A stretch of DNA of 64,000 bases from Eretmocerus hayati (Eukaryota; Arthropoda; Insecta; Hymenoptera; Aphelinidae). A program made the translations under genes and the position numbers. Positions within the stretch are counted from its first letter, which is position 1, and the number at the start of each line of letters is the position of its first letter. Location: NCBI GenBank assembly GCA_029851415.1, contig CM056741.1:177675021-177739020 (forward strand), read 5' to 3'. The notes below the pieces were generated by a model. It saw only the letters and a list, made by a program, of their open reading frames with translations. It was not told the origin of the DNA and ran no database searches. Shown in pieces: positions 24,463 to 36,008 of this stretch.

Positions 24463-26324
24463 TAGTGGAATTAAGGTAGTACTAACGGTTCTCGAATGAC
24501 CGTACAGAAAATTACGAAATTCGGCACAGTGGTAGATTGATATCTCAAACTGCTTCAGTTAGAATTTCAAGAGCTTTTAGAGTCTGAGAGAAAAGTTCTG
24601 AGCGTTTTTGTAAAAGCCGTTTAGCACGGCGTCTTATGGGAAATGACGAGTAGAGTAATATCTACCGTACAGATTTTCACGAGAGTCGGTTCACAAGAGG
24701 AAGAGAGCACGAAAATCACATAGAAACCAACAAATTAAAGATTCAGAGCGTGCAAAAGAATATAGAAGCCAAACTGTCAGTCGTTTCTGCGGTTTCGGGG
24801 TTAGGTTGTCGTCTGCTGCGTGCATTCACTATACCTATATCGAGAGCGCGACAGAGTCAAGCGCGGGTATAATCTGCACTTGGATTCATCAGTACCGCTA
24901 GTACTACCGCGAAAGTACTCTATTTTGGGTATAAATAGTTGTACAGACCATGAAAAAGAGCTAATGTCGTCACGCAAAACTATTCTCACTGGGTTCTACA
25001 TGTTGGTAGCTGTTATGATAATAATTTTTAAATTGGAACTTTCTTACATCATTTAAGAATGGCAGCTCAGGATATCAAATCTAATAGTTTTCGCGGAATC
25101 ACTTAGCTACGTGATCACTGGGTCGGACGAACATTCAAAACACCAATATTTGCAGAAAAAGTAGACTTCGATTAGAAACACATTGAACTAATATTATTTT
25201 AGAAGCTAGTATGTATAAAGTACGATGAAAATACTAGTTTTGAGAAAATATATGGAATTGAATCTTACAGGTTTTGTCTCCTTGGAAACATTAATTTTCC
25301 TCAAGAAATTTGGGATCATGTTTTCTGTCACTCCCGGATTCATACAGTCAACACATGGTTGGTGGGATTGACTTTCAATTGTAACTTTTTGACGCGACTC
25401 GAATTTACAGTAATTTTTCAAAACCACTATCCAAGTCTTCTGGTTGAAACATAACATAATCGTCTTGTTTATCACACAATCGCCTTGAACGATTCTCCAC
25501 GATCGGGACTCGAAAGCAAAATCAACGAATTCCAAAAAGTTCAGTGACTAAAAATTTGAGATGAGCTAAGACTTTTTGATGGAAAAGTTCAAAACAAAAA
25601 ATTTTTCAGCACACCTTTAATGACATATCAACAGAATTTTATACTAGAAATTGACGGGATAAATTACAATTTACCCTCGAATTTACCTATTTTGCTACTC
25701 AGTAATCAAATAATAATATACGTAAGCCCAATCAAAATCCCTCCAGATCTCGGAAGATTAGTTGAATTCTACGTTGTAATTCCTAGAGCCAACACGAATT
25801 ATTTTTACTTATGCTTCGATTTTCTTTATTTTCCTTCCACATAATCATACATTCTATCATTATCATTATTTTTTTATCCATATAGTTTTGAATTCAGCGA
25901 GAGTTTAGTGGCGTGGCGCCAGGGAAAGAGAATGCGCGCAAGCCGATCGCGAAGAAAGTCGTCCGAACGAAAACTGAAAGGGAAAGTAGTAGATAGAGTA
26001 TGCGGCTTGTTTGTCCTATTCTATATACTCGCACAAGCACGCCGATTTGGCTTTGATGATGACGTGATCGAGCAAATTCCACCGTCTGGATAGTTTTCCT
26101 GGCAACGATTTTTGTTGCATGCTATACGAAAATTTCATTCGACAAATAATAAGCTTGTTACGATTACGTGATTGAGTTTCGATTAGGTTATCTACATTGG
26201 TGCCGATCAATGATTGAATTCATATTAGACAGAAATTTCTTTTGGACATTCTTAGGATCTAGTAGAGTTGACTTTGAAAATTCTTAAGTACTTAACATGC
26301 TCCCCTCTCTCAACTGTCCAGTAT
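24463..26324. other. No supported gene
   Basis: Short overlapping frames on both strands, none with a domain or splice pair. A GC-richer patch at 25905-26010 has overlapping frames on both strands, and I cannot assign it. Confidence 0.35.
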
Positions 26325-27075
26325 CGTGCAAAAATTCGTGAACGTATTGGAGTAAAATTCTCACCTGCTCAAATATCGATAACTCGTGTCTATATCGACA
26401 TAGAAAAATTTTACAAACGCATTTAGAGTAGGAGAAAAACGCCAACTCCGTGAGGTTTTGGTACTTTTGTCAACCTTTCCTGGTGGCACAAACACAGCTG
26501 ATGTAATTTCAAGAATTTCGAGGGAAAAACGTATTCACTCTATTAGCTGCCATCTGGACGCGAGTGAAGATAGAGCAATTTTACCGAAAGTACCTTGAAG
26601 AACGGAAAAATTCCATCATCAATAAAGCTTTCCAAGTAGCAAGATTCTTGAATTTTCAATAAAAATCGAAGGGGAAGGGGGGAAAGAACGGCTAAAGCCC
26701 CTAGTTGTGGCTACTTTGAGAGTTCTCACTCTTGCTCGCACGACCCAAAAATTAATCAGAGAATAATTGTCAATGGGATTTCTCCTGCTCTACATGATGC
26801 TTCTTGTAAAATTGCTCTATCTTCATCCGCATCCAAACGGCAGCTGATGGAGTGAAAACGTTTTTTTCTCGGAATCCTTGAAGTTACATTAGTTGTTTGT
26901 GCCACCAGGAAGGGTTGAAGAAAAAATCAAAAATCATAGAAAGTTAGCATTATTTCTCATCTTCCAAATGCTTCTTGTGAAATTCCTCTACATTGATCTG
27001 AGCTCGAGTTATTGACATTTGGAGCAAGATATAATTTGATTGCACCGCTCACGGATTTTGTCACGGTTACTGTTC
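26325..27075. repeat. Foldback element of about 750 bp
   Basis: The inner arms are 26469-26584 and 26807-26923. Paired blocks include GTGGCACAAACA, GAGGGAAAAACGT, AGCTGCCATCTGGA and GATAGAGCAATTTTAC. The outer arms continue with lower similarity to about 26325 and 27075 (ATAACTCG and TAGAGTAGGAG-like blocks). The spacer of about 220 bp is unique. It is an old, non-coding element. Confidence 0.75.
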
Positions 27076-28773
27076 CTCAATAACTTTTACGCAGTTCAAC
27101 GCATGTCCAACGTATTAGAGTTCAATTTAGAATTTATTTGTAAACATCTTCAAAGTGTCCTAAATGCGTCTAATTTCAATTTATTAGGTAGAGCCGAGTA
27201 TTCACAATCTTCTTAAAATAGTGGTGTCCTTTCTCCGCGAGTCATGGGGAAACTATACCGAACTGGCTCCTATCGTGTAAAAGCTCGGTAAAAGAGGCTT
27301 GGAGTCCAAAAAACGAGGCAATCCACATGTTCTATGGAAGTTTCGTGAAAACGGAACGTCCACGCCGAAATTCCAAAATCAGACGTTCCTTGGCTCATTT
27401 TACAACTTTTTTAGTACCTTTCTGGATAACTTTGCGACTCTTGCATGAATCCTCAAGGAAGTGAGAGTAAAGCCGTTGTCCACCTTGATTCTGCATTTTG
27501 ATGACATTGATCTTGTTCCAAGTTCTGTCATTCTAAAAATAAGTATTCTGAAGATCTTGAGAAGTGGTCGAACCGAACACTTTTGGCATTGGTTTCTCGG
27601 AATAGAAGGATTTGTTCTTCCAAACGCAACAATGCAAAAAGTCACTTCTCTGCCTCTGGAATACGCAATAGTCCAATTGCCCAGTTCAAATCGGTTCAAT
27701 TTCCATTGTTCAAAATAACAGATGGGGAGAAAATTCAGGACAAAATCATGAAATATCACCGATTTCTGAGATCCGCATTCACACAAGCGTACATTAAAAT
27801 AATTGAACGATAAACAGTATGAATAGATCGTGATGGACTCTGAATTCCAATTCCTCATAATTTTTGGAATTCTGGCCCAATATCATGTCATCTTCTTCCA
27901 ACTTTTGTATCTATGTTGGCAGATGTGTTGCAGCAACTTGAGTGCCATGAATTTTTCATTTTCATGATTCATGATCTATGCAAAAACAATGACAATAGTG
28001 AACGAGTGAGCCTTGTTTCGAGATCGGGATTATTCTTCCCACGAGGAGTTTATGAGCAAATGCGACAACTTGGTATTTCAAAATTTTTGTCATAATTGTA
28101 TCTCTCACCTGTGGTTATGACATACATGTTTATAGATATAACAGATAAGAGTATTGAAATTGGAGGTCTTCTTTTCAATGTAACTCTAACAAACCAAAAT
28201 AACAAAATAAAAAACACGGAGCGCGAGAAATTTCTGTACAGTTTATAGATGGTGATAAGTACTCGAATCACGTCGAATTACTAGCGGCCGCGACTTGGTA
28301 CCGCTGCATCGCAGTTTTGCGTGCAACCGTGTACAGTTTTTGTACACAGTGAAGACGACGACTTTTGCGGATCAACGTATTTCCTGATCTGTTCCACAAT
28401 GATGTCGAGCGAGTTTTACAAATTTGTTTGGTTTTTGACTTAATTATCAAGGGAATTTTTTCTGAAACCTCTCATGAAGTCAAATTTACGATTTCTCATT
28501 TGAACTTTTGAAAAATAGTTCAATAAAATTCGGTATGTAGAATTAATTTAACTTATAAATTCATTTATTTTATTCATTTCAGCATTCAAACTATCTTATT
28601 TTGAAAATCTTAGTTTTTAACAACGAAAATTTTAGATTGTTTCGCGCTTGCAAAGCTCTGCACCTCATTAAGGGCCTGTAGTTTTCGTGAAAATTCTGAA
28701 GGTTGGAGACTGAGTTTTCAGAGCGAATGAGATCCGAAGAGTGATGATCAATATTTTTTCATTGAACGTTTCC
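27076..28773. other. No supported gene; overlapping open frames of uncertain meaning
   Basis: Between 27400 and 27860 there are long-ish frames on both strands (152 codons minus, 76-85 codons plus), and a 60-codon plus frame at 27913-28095. None has a recognised domain or a matched pair of splice sites. A small hairpin (GTGTACAGTTTTTGTACAC) lies near 28328-28347. Confidence 0.3.
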
Positions 28774-29524
28774 GGGCAATGGGCATATTGCATTTTTTCT
28801 GACCCCCTCAAGTGAAGGTTGAGCATTTTAGAGCAATTTCAGTTGAACATTGTGCAATTCAAAAAAATTTTCAAAAGTCTCCCCATCTTGAGCAAATCGT
28901 TCCCATGTTGAGTGGCTTATCGGAAAGACTTCAAGTGATCAAACCCCAAATGACGTCATAACGAGACACGTCTCATTATGACCCATGCTATTAGCATAGG
29001 GGAGTGCGGAGTTTTATTCATTTGATGAACCAATTGTTTTGAGGCATCTTACAATTCATATGGCGATTGATCTGAATCCCAAACTAGTACTTGAATAAAA
29101 AGGGCCAGACCTTTCTCAGATTTCAGAGAGATTGGTTGTTTCATCTAATTATTGACAGTGAAAGAATGAATTTCCCTGAAACCTGAGAAAGGTCTGGCCC
29201 TTCTCAGGTCAATCGCCATACAAATTGTAAGATGCCTCTGAATATAGTTGGTTCATCAGATGAATAAAAATGTGGACTTCTCTATGCTAATGATATGATG
29301 CCCCTATGTATGGGGCATAATGAGACGTGTGTGTTTATGGCGTCATTCGGGGCTCGACAGCTTGAAGTCATTCCGAGGCCACTCGACTTTGGTACAATTT
29401 GCTCAAGATGGGGAAACTTTTGACAATTTTCTCTCGAACTGCATAATGTTCAAATGAAATTTCTTTAAAATGCACAACCCTCACTTGAGGCTGTCAAAGA
29501 GAATGCAAGATGCCTATATTCACG
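28774..29524. repeat. Foldback element of about 750 bp with long arms
   Basis: The left arm (about 28774-29115) and right arm (about 29185-29524) pair through CTCAAGTGA, TTGAGCAAATYGT, TGACGTCAT, GAGACRCGTCTCATTATG, GGCATCTTACAATT, GGCGATTGA and GGGCCAGACCTTTCTCAG. The spacer is about 70 bp. Arm identity is high enough that transcripts would form a dsRNA of about 340 bp. Confidence 0.85.
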
Positions 29525-30849
29525 CAATACTTTCATGTCCACACCAAAGTGATTTCAAGATATCAATTTCTCGCAAAACAAAACTTTGGTCTTGTAATCC
29601 TGAAAAATTTCATGCAACACATTCTCTGTGATGTTGAACAGCTCAGTTTCAAATCTATATACATACCTAGATATGGTAATTCATCATGTGATCTAGAATT
29701 GTTTCAATGCCCTCAATATTTCAGAAGTACGCGCAACAACAAAACACCATATTGGGCGAAAAAAGGTCCACGTTAGTAAAATTAGAAAGAAAAAAAAGTA
29801 TTTCTCCAAATGTTGCAACAAGTTCAGATTCTCTCAACCTTCCACGTGTTCATGATGAGTCCCATAATTCATCGATGGCCTGTGCCAGAAAAGGGCTTTC
29901 AAATTGCACTTGAAGACTAACGAGACGCAGAGGTAACAAGTGCCAACAACCAAGGCTCTCTCATAATATACCGTCTCAAGGTCTTGATCACTCGTGCAAG
30001 GTCACTCTTGACCTTTATGCAGTGTGTTGTATGGCGTGAAGAAAGTTGTTATTGCTGATGTCGACAATATTCCATCACCATGACTTTGCTTTAAAAACTC
30101 AAGAGTGTAAATTCAGAGAAAGAGAGAAAGGTGCGAGCTCTATAGTATTGCGTGATCGAAAGGGTGCAAGGCGACATAATCATTGCATCGTATAATTCAA
30201 TTTCTCGAGCTCGAATAGTGTAGAGAGAGTGAAAAATGAGTGAAAAAAAATCCAGAGAAATGGTCCCATTCAAAATGAGACTGGCGCCGCCGTGGTTAGT
30301 TTGGAACTCTCATATTTAAATACGATACGGTATATACGTATGCATCACAATAATACGATAGGTAAGTGTAGCAGTGTACGAGAGGTGTATAAGTGCATTT
30401 TCTCGTGTCGAATGATGTAATGAGTTTGTGGCCCCTTTCTCTCTGCAAAGTATACTATAGCGCAAAAAAAATGAAAACAATGCCGTATAGTGGATTGTCG
30501 AACTTGCGCAATCAGACCGCAAACCACACCATACAAACATATACACACACGCAAACAAGTACCCATATAATTATTATAAATGTATTGGTTCCCGATATGG
30601 TGAGAGGTTTTATCGGAATGGAAAAATTTATGAGAGGGCAATGCACGTCCTTGCCCGGTATAGAAGGATCTTGAATCTTGAATCAGCGCGTTATGGTTGG
30701 CGAGAATAATTCGATTGTAATTCATGAAGGGCATGCACCAACGGGCTGAATTTGCATTGTTTTGGAATGTTTACATATATCTTGGGATATTTTTCGCGGA
30801 ACTTCAATGATACCTAAGATATCGAAAAAGCACTCCCAAAGATTTTACG
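29525..30849. other. No supported gene
   Basis: Short frames only (29510-29913 plus, 30316-30734 minus). AC-rich simple sequence near 30535-30560 accounts for part of the minus-strand frame. Nothing else is assignable. Confidence 0.35.
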
Positions 30850-31674
30850 TACCGTCAAATTGGGTAAATTTGGTACTATTTCGGTGCTTTTCATTTTGTT
30901 TGGCTCGGCATTCCAACATGCATTGCCTAAACCACTTCTATTAGTAGTCAATCGAAAGCTTACAGTCACAGCTTTCGATCGGCGGGCTACTAAGTTCAAT
31001 TTCATGAGTTTAAGCCGGAGCTATCAGCAGTTGAAGGAGTGTACCAAAGTTAGACCCCGATGGGGCAACTTTGGTACACTTACAGAATATCTCAATTCTA
31101 CTCACCACCATGCGAGTGAATTGATTTTAATCGTTCAGAAGTCTTATTTTAAGCTGTTCGGAACATTCTTAAGCCTTGCAGACCATCACTCGACTCAAGA
31201 TGAGTTGAAAAGAAGCTGTCATAGGAAGGTGTTCTGAAGTTACCCTATCCTCATGCTTCTCACCTAGAGTGGGGTAACTTTGGTACGTTTTTTCGTGGTT
31301 TTTTCCCCTGTTTTTCATTCATTAAAATTCCAAATGCTGTAAGTGCTCCAATGTAACGATGGTTTCTTCAATATGGTGATATATGTGATGGAAATGTAGC
31401 ATTGTACACCCGTAGTTCGTTCCGGAACACTTCTTGCCAGGTACACTAACTGGACCACTCGCGTATCGCTCCTAAATCACCCTTTTTGGAAAAAATTTCG
31501 ATAAACGACTACAATCATTCACACGGGATCTACGCTGGCTTAACGCATTGTTTACGTGTGTGCCAAGAAGGGAGAAAAGTTTTCAGAGCAATATAATCAT
31601 TTACCTTGCCGAATGCAGCTCTGAAAGTCATTTTTCAGGGGTGTACCAAAGTTACCCAATTTGATCCGACGGTA
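30850..31674. mobile_element. TA-flanked DNA element with CCGTC...GACGG ends
   Basis: TA dinucleotides at 30850-30851 and 31673-31674 flank inverted ends. The left end is CCGTCAAATTGGGTAAATTT. The reversed right end is CCGTC, a short insert, then AAATTGGGTAACTTTGGTAC. TA duplication with such ends fits the mariner/Tc1 group or a similar TA-targeting superfamily. The GGTAACTTTGGTAC part of the end recurs inside at 31035-31080 (as a 15-bp-arm hairpin) and 31270-31285. The 125-codon frame at 30860-31237 has no transposase features, so the element is non-autonomous. Confidence 0.75.
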
Positions 31675-32098
31675 TACGATTTGAGAGCGGTCGATTGGAG
31701 AGTCACTTATACATTAGAACATGGAATTCGACATCATGTCATTCTGGCCGTTTCGGGATAAAAAATCCTCGAAAACCACAGAGTATGTCGAAGAGAATTG
31801 GGAAACTATGTCTAATGTCATGAAATTGTCACAAGTATGGAACTAGCGATGATTTCCGCTCCTATAACCCGCTAGTGGACCAATGCCGAAACTAAAAAAG
31901 TATTATAAGAAGGGCATGGTATGTCTTTTGCCCAGTATCTCCCTTTGGGTTCGTCGATAAGATGAGGAAAGACCTGTCTTAGATACTGTAGTTAATTCGA
32001 AGGAATATGTAGCTGATAATGTTAATCTCTCTTTGTAAACCTGCAAACACATGGCAATTATGATTTTTCATCATAAGAACCCTAGAACCGCTTTTGAA
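31675..32098. other. No gene seen
   Basis: Short spacer between the TA element and the TTAA MITE. No frame, RNA or repeat recognised. Confidence 0.4.
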
Positions 32099-32254
32099 AC
32101 ACGTTCGCTGCGGAGGCTGAAATCGGTGATTTTTCCCTAAGTGCGGCAGTGGGCCCCGGCCAATGTTATTTCCCATATAAGGCTAGAATTCTCAGCACTG
32201 GGACAATGACACGTGGGGACCCACCGGTGGGCCCTGCTGGAGGAAACGTGTTAA
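32099..32254. mobile_element. Short piggyBac-like TTAA MITE, copy 2 of the family
   Basis: The left end CACGTTCGCTGCGG and reversed right end CACGTTTCC flank about 155 bp containing ACCCACCGGTGGGCCC. Intact TTAA follows the right end (32251-32254); the left duplication is decayed (TGAA). It shares its ends and its CCGGTGGG core with 11369-12333 and 47710-47870. Confidence 0.65.
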
Positions 32255-32449
32255 GTTAAAATGATCAAAATTGTTCTCATCCGAGTGATGATTTTCCAAC
32301 CCGAGCCGCAGGTGAGGGCTGGAATCATCACGAGGATGCGAAAAATAGGGTTTACTCCCGGTCATCGAGATACACATTTTGATAAACTGTTGGTCAAAGT
32401 CGATAAGCTATACACAATGTATTATATTTCATGGCTAATTTGGTTATAG

Positions 32450-32620
32450 TTTTTATGCAATTTTCCGATGTTTGGGTGCTTACAAAATTGCATAAAATAG
32501 CATTCGCGCCTCGATCATGAGGTTCCCCGCTTCCGAGCGATTATTTTGACCCTCGCCTGCGGCTCGGGCCGAAAACCAATCGCTCAGAAGCGAGCTACAA
32601 CCTAATAATTTCGGTGCGAA
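32450..32620. repeat. Dispersed repeat family R1, copy 2
   Basis: Direct-orientation match to 4904-5070. It keeps ATGCAATTTTC, ACAAAATTGCATAAAA, TTCGCGCCTCG, CGCCTGCGGCTCGGGC and CCAATCGCTCAG. The body is non-coding. Confidence 0.75.
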
Positions 32621-33270
32621 ATCTACTATTCTTACCTTCTCTCAATGTACTTGAAGGGAAAAACGAGTTCGAAATCTAAACGGAAAGGCTTCCACTGTCA
32701 AGGGATGATTTCAACCATCGCTTGCAGTTCACAGCGGGAAAGTATTGTGTGAGAACTCATACTTTCTTATCCTGATATACAAATGTACAAGATATTCGTA
32801 TACCTAGCCAACTATTTTAGACATATTTCAAACGACGAGATCTGTAGTAAGAGCCGAAAAAATTGCATTCTTCTCAAGTTCTCTCATATGTCTCATATTT
32901 TATTTCATTCTATTTTATTCAGGAAATATAAGGGGCCATCAAGACCCAAATTGCATAATGTATATGTACATTAGAGGTAGTTTATTATTATTCAAATAAA
33001 ATTCTTCGATCACAATTTGGGGTCGTCATGAGTACTTAAAAATTGATGAAATCTATGAGAACAATTGAGCAATATTCTAAGCACAAATATTCGATGCACG
33101 TGGACGCTCACAAAGAATTTGTGAACCTTGTTGATGATGATGGAAGTCCCACATGACATGACGATTTGGAAATCCCGGTATTATCCATCGAATTACTATG
33201 AGGAACAAAATGATAGAACTCTCGATTCGAAACGTATCCCGGATCAAGGAAAAAAGGGGAGTATTATATT
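32621..33270. other. No gene seen
   Basis: AT-rich spacer with no supported frame. The 116-codon minus-strand frame at 33077-33427 runs into the degenerate tandem array and is compositional. Confidence 0.4.
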
Positions 33271-33440
33271 GCACGGGAAATAAAAGGCGTTTGAACGACA
33301 TATCGAAGCACGGGAGAATAATTTGATGGAACGGAAAAAAAGACGTACGCACGGGGAAAAAATTTTTTTTGCACGGGAAAGAAAGGTCATTGTAACGGGA
33401 TTTCAAGGTTTGCCCACGGGAGATCAAATTATTTGAACGG
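33271..33440. repeat. Degenerate tandem array with ACGGGA core, period about 21 bp
   Basis: At least seven units beginning ACGGGA/AACGG recur about every 20-22 bp with variable A-rich fillers. A similar array in reverse orientation (CCCGT cores) lies at 34945-35110. The two face each other across a segment that holds two other mobile elements. Confidence 0.65.
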
Positions 33441-33730
33441 CAATCATGATCTTGTGATGGACAAAGTTAGTGCGACCGCGATATAATTGTCTACTTAGCT
33501 GCCGATTGTATCTACCTCCAAGTCAAATACATACCAACGAGATAGCAAGTATAAGCAGCAGCAGAATCCAAGACGTTTATCGCACGTTCAAGGCGAGTGG
33601 AAAAATTTTGATAGCTGTAAAGCCTGGCGCTCGAAAATGTGGATAATCGAAGTCTACTAATGACCATGTAACGTGTACTTGTCATGGAGATATTATAATC
33701 GTTACGAGAAACGGACAATGTGAGCACTTA

Positions 33731-34064
33731 CAAGGCGAGCCCGGAGGGTCCAGGTCACCAAATCTCACCAAACTTTTTTTACAATTTCGTATTACCTAGA
33801 ATGTGAAGAATCCAGAGTAACTCCGTCAAATGGGCCTTTTGTTCAGAGCCACAAGAAAATCGTTAGCATTGTCAGTATATCTATATATATATATATATCA
33901 CTTTTTAACATGGACTTATATGGGCAGTGCTAATGTCATAGGCTGGCTTTGAACAGAAGGCTCATTTGACGGAGTTGCTCTGGATTCATCATATTCTAAG
34001 TGGTGCGAGACTGTGAGAAAAGTTTGGTGAGATTTGGTGACCCGGACGCTCCGGACTCCCCTTG
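33731..34064. repeat. Foldback element, family F, copy 3
   Basis: The ends CAAGGCGAGCCCGGAG and reversed CAAGGGGAGTCCGGAG begin arms of about 125 bp. The arms pair through GGTCACCAAATCTCACCAAA, AGAATRTGAAGAATCCAGAG and TCCGTCAAATGGGCC. The centre holds a TA-dinucleotide run (33883-33898) and ACATGGACTTATATGGGC. The arms match copy 2 (21557-21862), and the centre matches copy 1 (20970-21340) in reverse. Confidence 0.85.
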
Positions 34065-34301
34065 TTAGTTGGCATGATGATCAAGCATGAGGTGGTTGTT
34101 CCAGATGACAACAAATGCTTACTTTCTGATAGTGTCGAATCCTACGCATCCCAACTGATGTTTTTCATCAACACAACCTCACACCTACGCTGTTTCAGAA
34201 GCGTAAGATTCAACATCTTCGAAAAGTATTCGTTGTCAGCAAGTGTACCACTTGGCCAAAAACAAAAGAAAGTTCGACCATCGAAAGCCAAAAAAGCTAT
34301 G

Positions 34302-34686
34302 GGCGATGCGGTCACCGTGCACGTTGAAAGTTATTCGCACTTTTATCCGATTCTCTTGCGATTTGAGCGAAACGACGAGAGGACGAGTGTTTATTATCAT
34401 CTAACTCGTGTTCGTCTTCTCGTCGTTTCGCCCAAATCGCAAGAGAATCGGATAAAAGTGTGAATTACAAAGTGTCTATATTATAGGTTAGGAGGTGCCT
34501 ACGCTCAAATTATTGGCATCTTTATCCAGTTCTCTTGCGATTTGAGCCGAATGACGAGAACACGAATTCAAGTTGAATGAAAATATATAAGTATTCGTCT
34601 TCTCACCGTTTAGTCCAAATCGCAAATGTATTCGACAAAAATGCGGATAACTTTCAGCGTGCACGGTGCACGGTGACCGCATCGCC
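34302..34686. mobile_element. TTAA double-hairpin MITE, copy 2
   Basis: The ends GGCGATGCGGTCACCGTGCA and its complement flank two long hairpins (about 34325-34466 and 34506-34660), separated by TAGGTTAGGAGGTGCCT exactly as in copy 1. TTAA follows the right end (34687-34690); the left TTAA is not preserved. The 133-codon frame entering from 34062 is incidental. Confidence 0.85.
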
Positions 34687-34944
34687 TTAATGATACATTA
34701 TATGTTTCTATTTTCTCGAATTTCTTGACGTATGAACCATTATTATTTATTGCATCTTTCTGTAACTGATTCAATTCTGCTCACATTAGGGAAAAATATG
34801 CGATTTCAATGAGTTTCAATAAATAGTACTTCATCTAATAATTTATTGACTGATTCGATGTCTATTTACACATGAATTCGAGGAAAAATATTTCGTGCTC
34901 GTATACCATATTTACCGGGGCAAGATAAGTTTATTTCCTGTTGG

Positions 34945-35110
34945 TTATATTATTTTCCCGTTCATATACCTTCTAATCCCGTTAACTATTTTTTTCCTCG
35001 CGTGCATTACATTCTTTTCTTGTGAATTATTTCTTTTCCCGTGCGAAGTATAAATATCCCGTTTGTCCGCCCCAAATATCCCGTGAAATTATTTTTTTTT
35101 CGCGTGCCGA
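34945..35110. repeat. Degenerate tandem array with CCCGT core (inverted partner of 33271-33440)
   Basis: Units with TTCCCGT/ATCCCGT recur about every 20-25 bp between T-rich fillers. This is the reverse-complement character of the ACGGGA array 1.5 kb to the left. Confidence 0.6.
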
Positions 35111-35771
35111 AAAATCATACACGAAAAAAAACGCTGATCCTTATTATCATGACTTACTCTAAAAAAAATGTTGAGGTTACCAAATAATCCGTCGCGGATC
35201 AGTGTTTGACAATAAATATTCAAGTTGTGAACAAAGAAACAAGAAGCAAACTAATTGTAAGCTCTTTTTGCTTGCATTTCTTCAGAAGCCAATTTTGACT
35301 GCTCGAGAATCAGAAGAAAAATGCAATAACCGACTCCAAAATATCCAGGAGATGTTTCTAGGCGAAATGTATTAATTTTTCTCGGGAAAAACTAGTTATT
35401 TTCAAGGCTCTTGAAATTGATAAAGTATCTCAAGAACGAAGAGATTTTGGATGACCAACCGGGCATCAAAAAATCGAGAAAAAATGATCTCACATAACTT
35501 TGGAAATATCCTTTTCTCTCTTTTTTAACTCCAAGGAGTTAGCTTGATCATGTACAAATGTGAAAATTGCATAAGTCTACGAGTTAGTTAACGTAAAATT
35601 TACAATCGTTCGATAATTATTATGCAATCAAAGAGCCTCGATCGATAAAGATCCGCTAATTGTTTGCGGTAATCATCGTTGTGCTGACCAACCCGCTGAG
35701 ATATCATCATTAGGAAGGTAGTTAAAATCCTTTAATTGTACATGATTATTTGATATCTCGGTGAATGAATT

Positions 35772-36008
35772 TTGCTTTCAAATTCGTTACTGAAAGAAAA
35801 ATCAGCCTCATCGTCAGATCTTCAAAGTTTGTTCAACATATATGAGCTATTGGATGCCTACGTGGATACTTCCCCGTATGATGCAACCGAATCACTGTCC
35901 AATAAATTAGAAAATTATGGGTTAACTTCACGTGATTATCATTTTGAAATGATGGAATCAATCGTAGGATTAAGTAATTTTACTTTCGATACACTAATAT
36001 TAGACTGA
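35772..36008 (+). other. Open frame of 78 codons, weak coding character
   Basis: The frame reads like coding sequence in places (SSSDLQSLFNIYELLDAY, LENYGLTSRDYHFEMMESI) and ends in TGA at 36006-36008. It has no upstream ATG and a TGA directly precedes it. No good acceptor is visible. It could be a terminal exon fragment of a decayed gene or simply chance. No domain is recognised. Confidence 0.15.

Noticed and set aside
30345..30734. 129-codon minus-strand frame with cysteine-rich N-terminal part
   Set aside because: Driven by AC-rich simple sequence; two other frames overlap it and no domain is recognisable.
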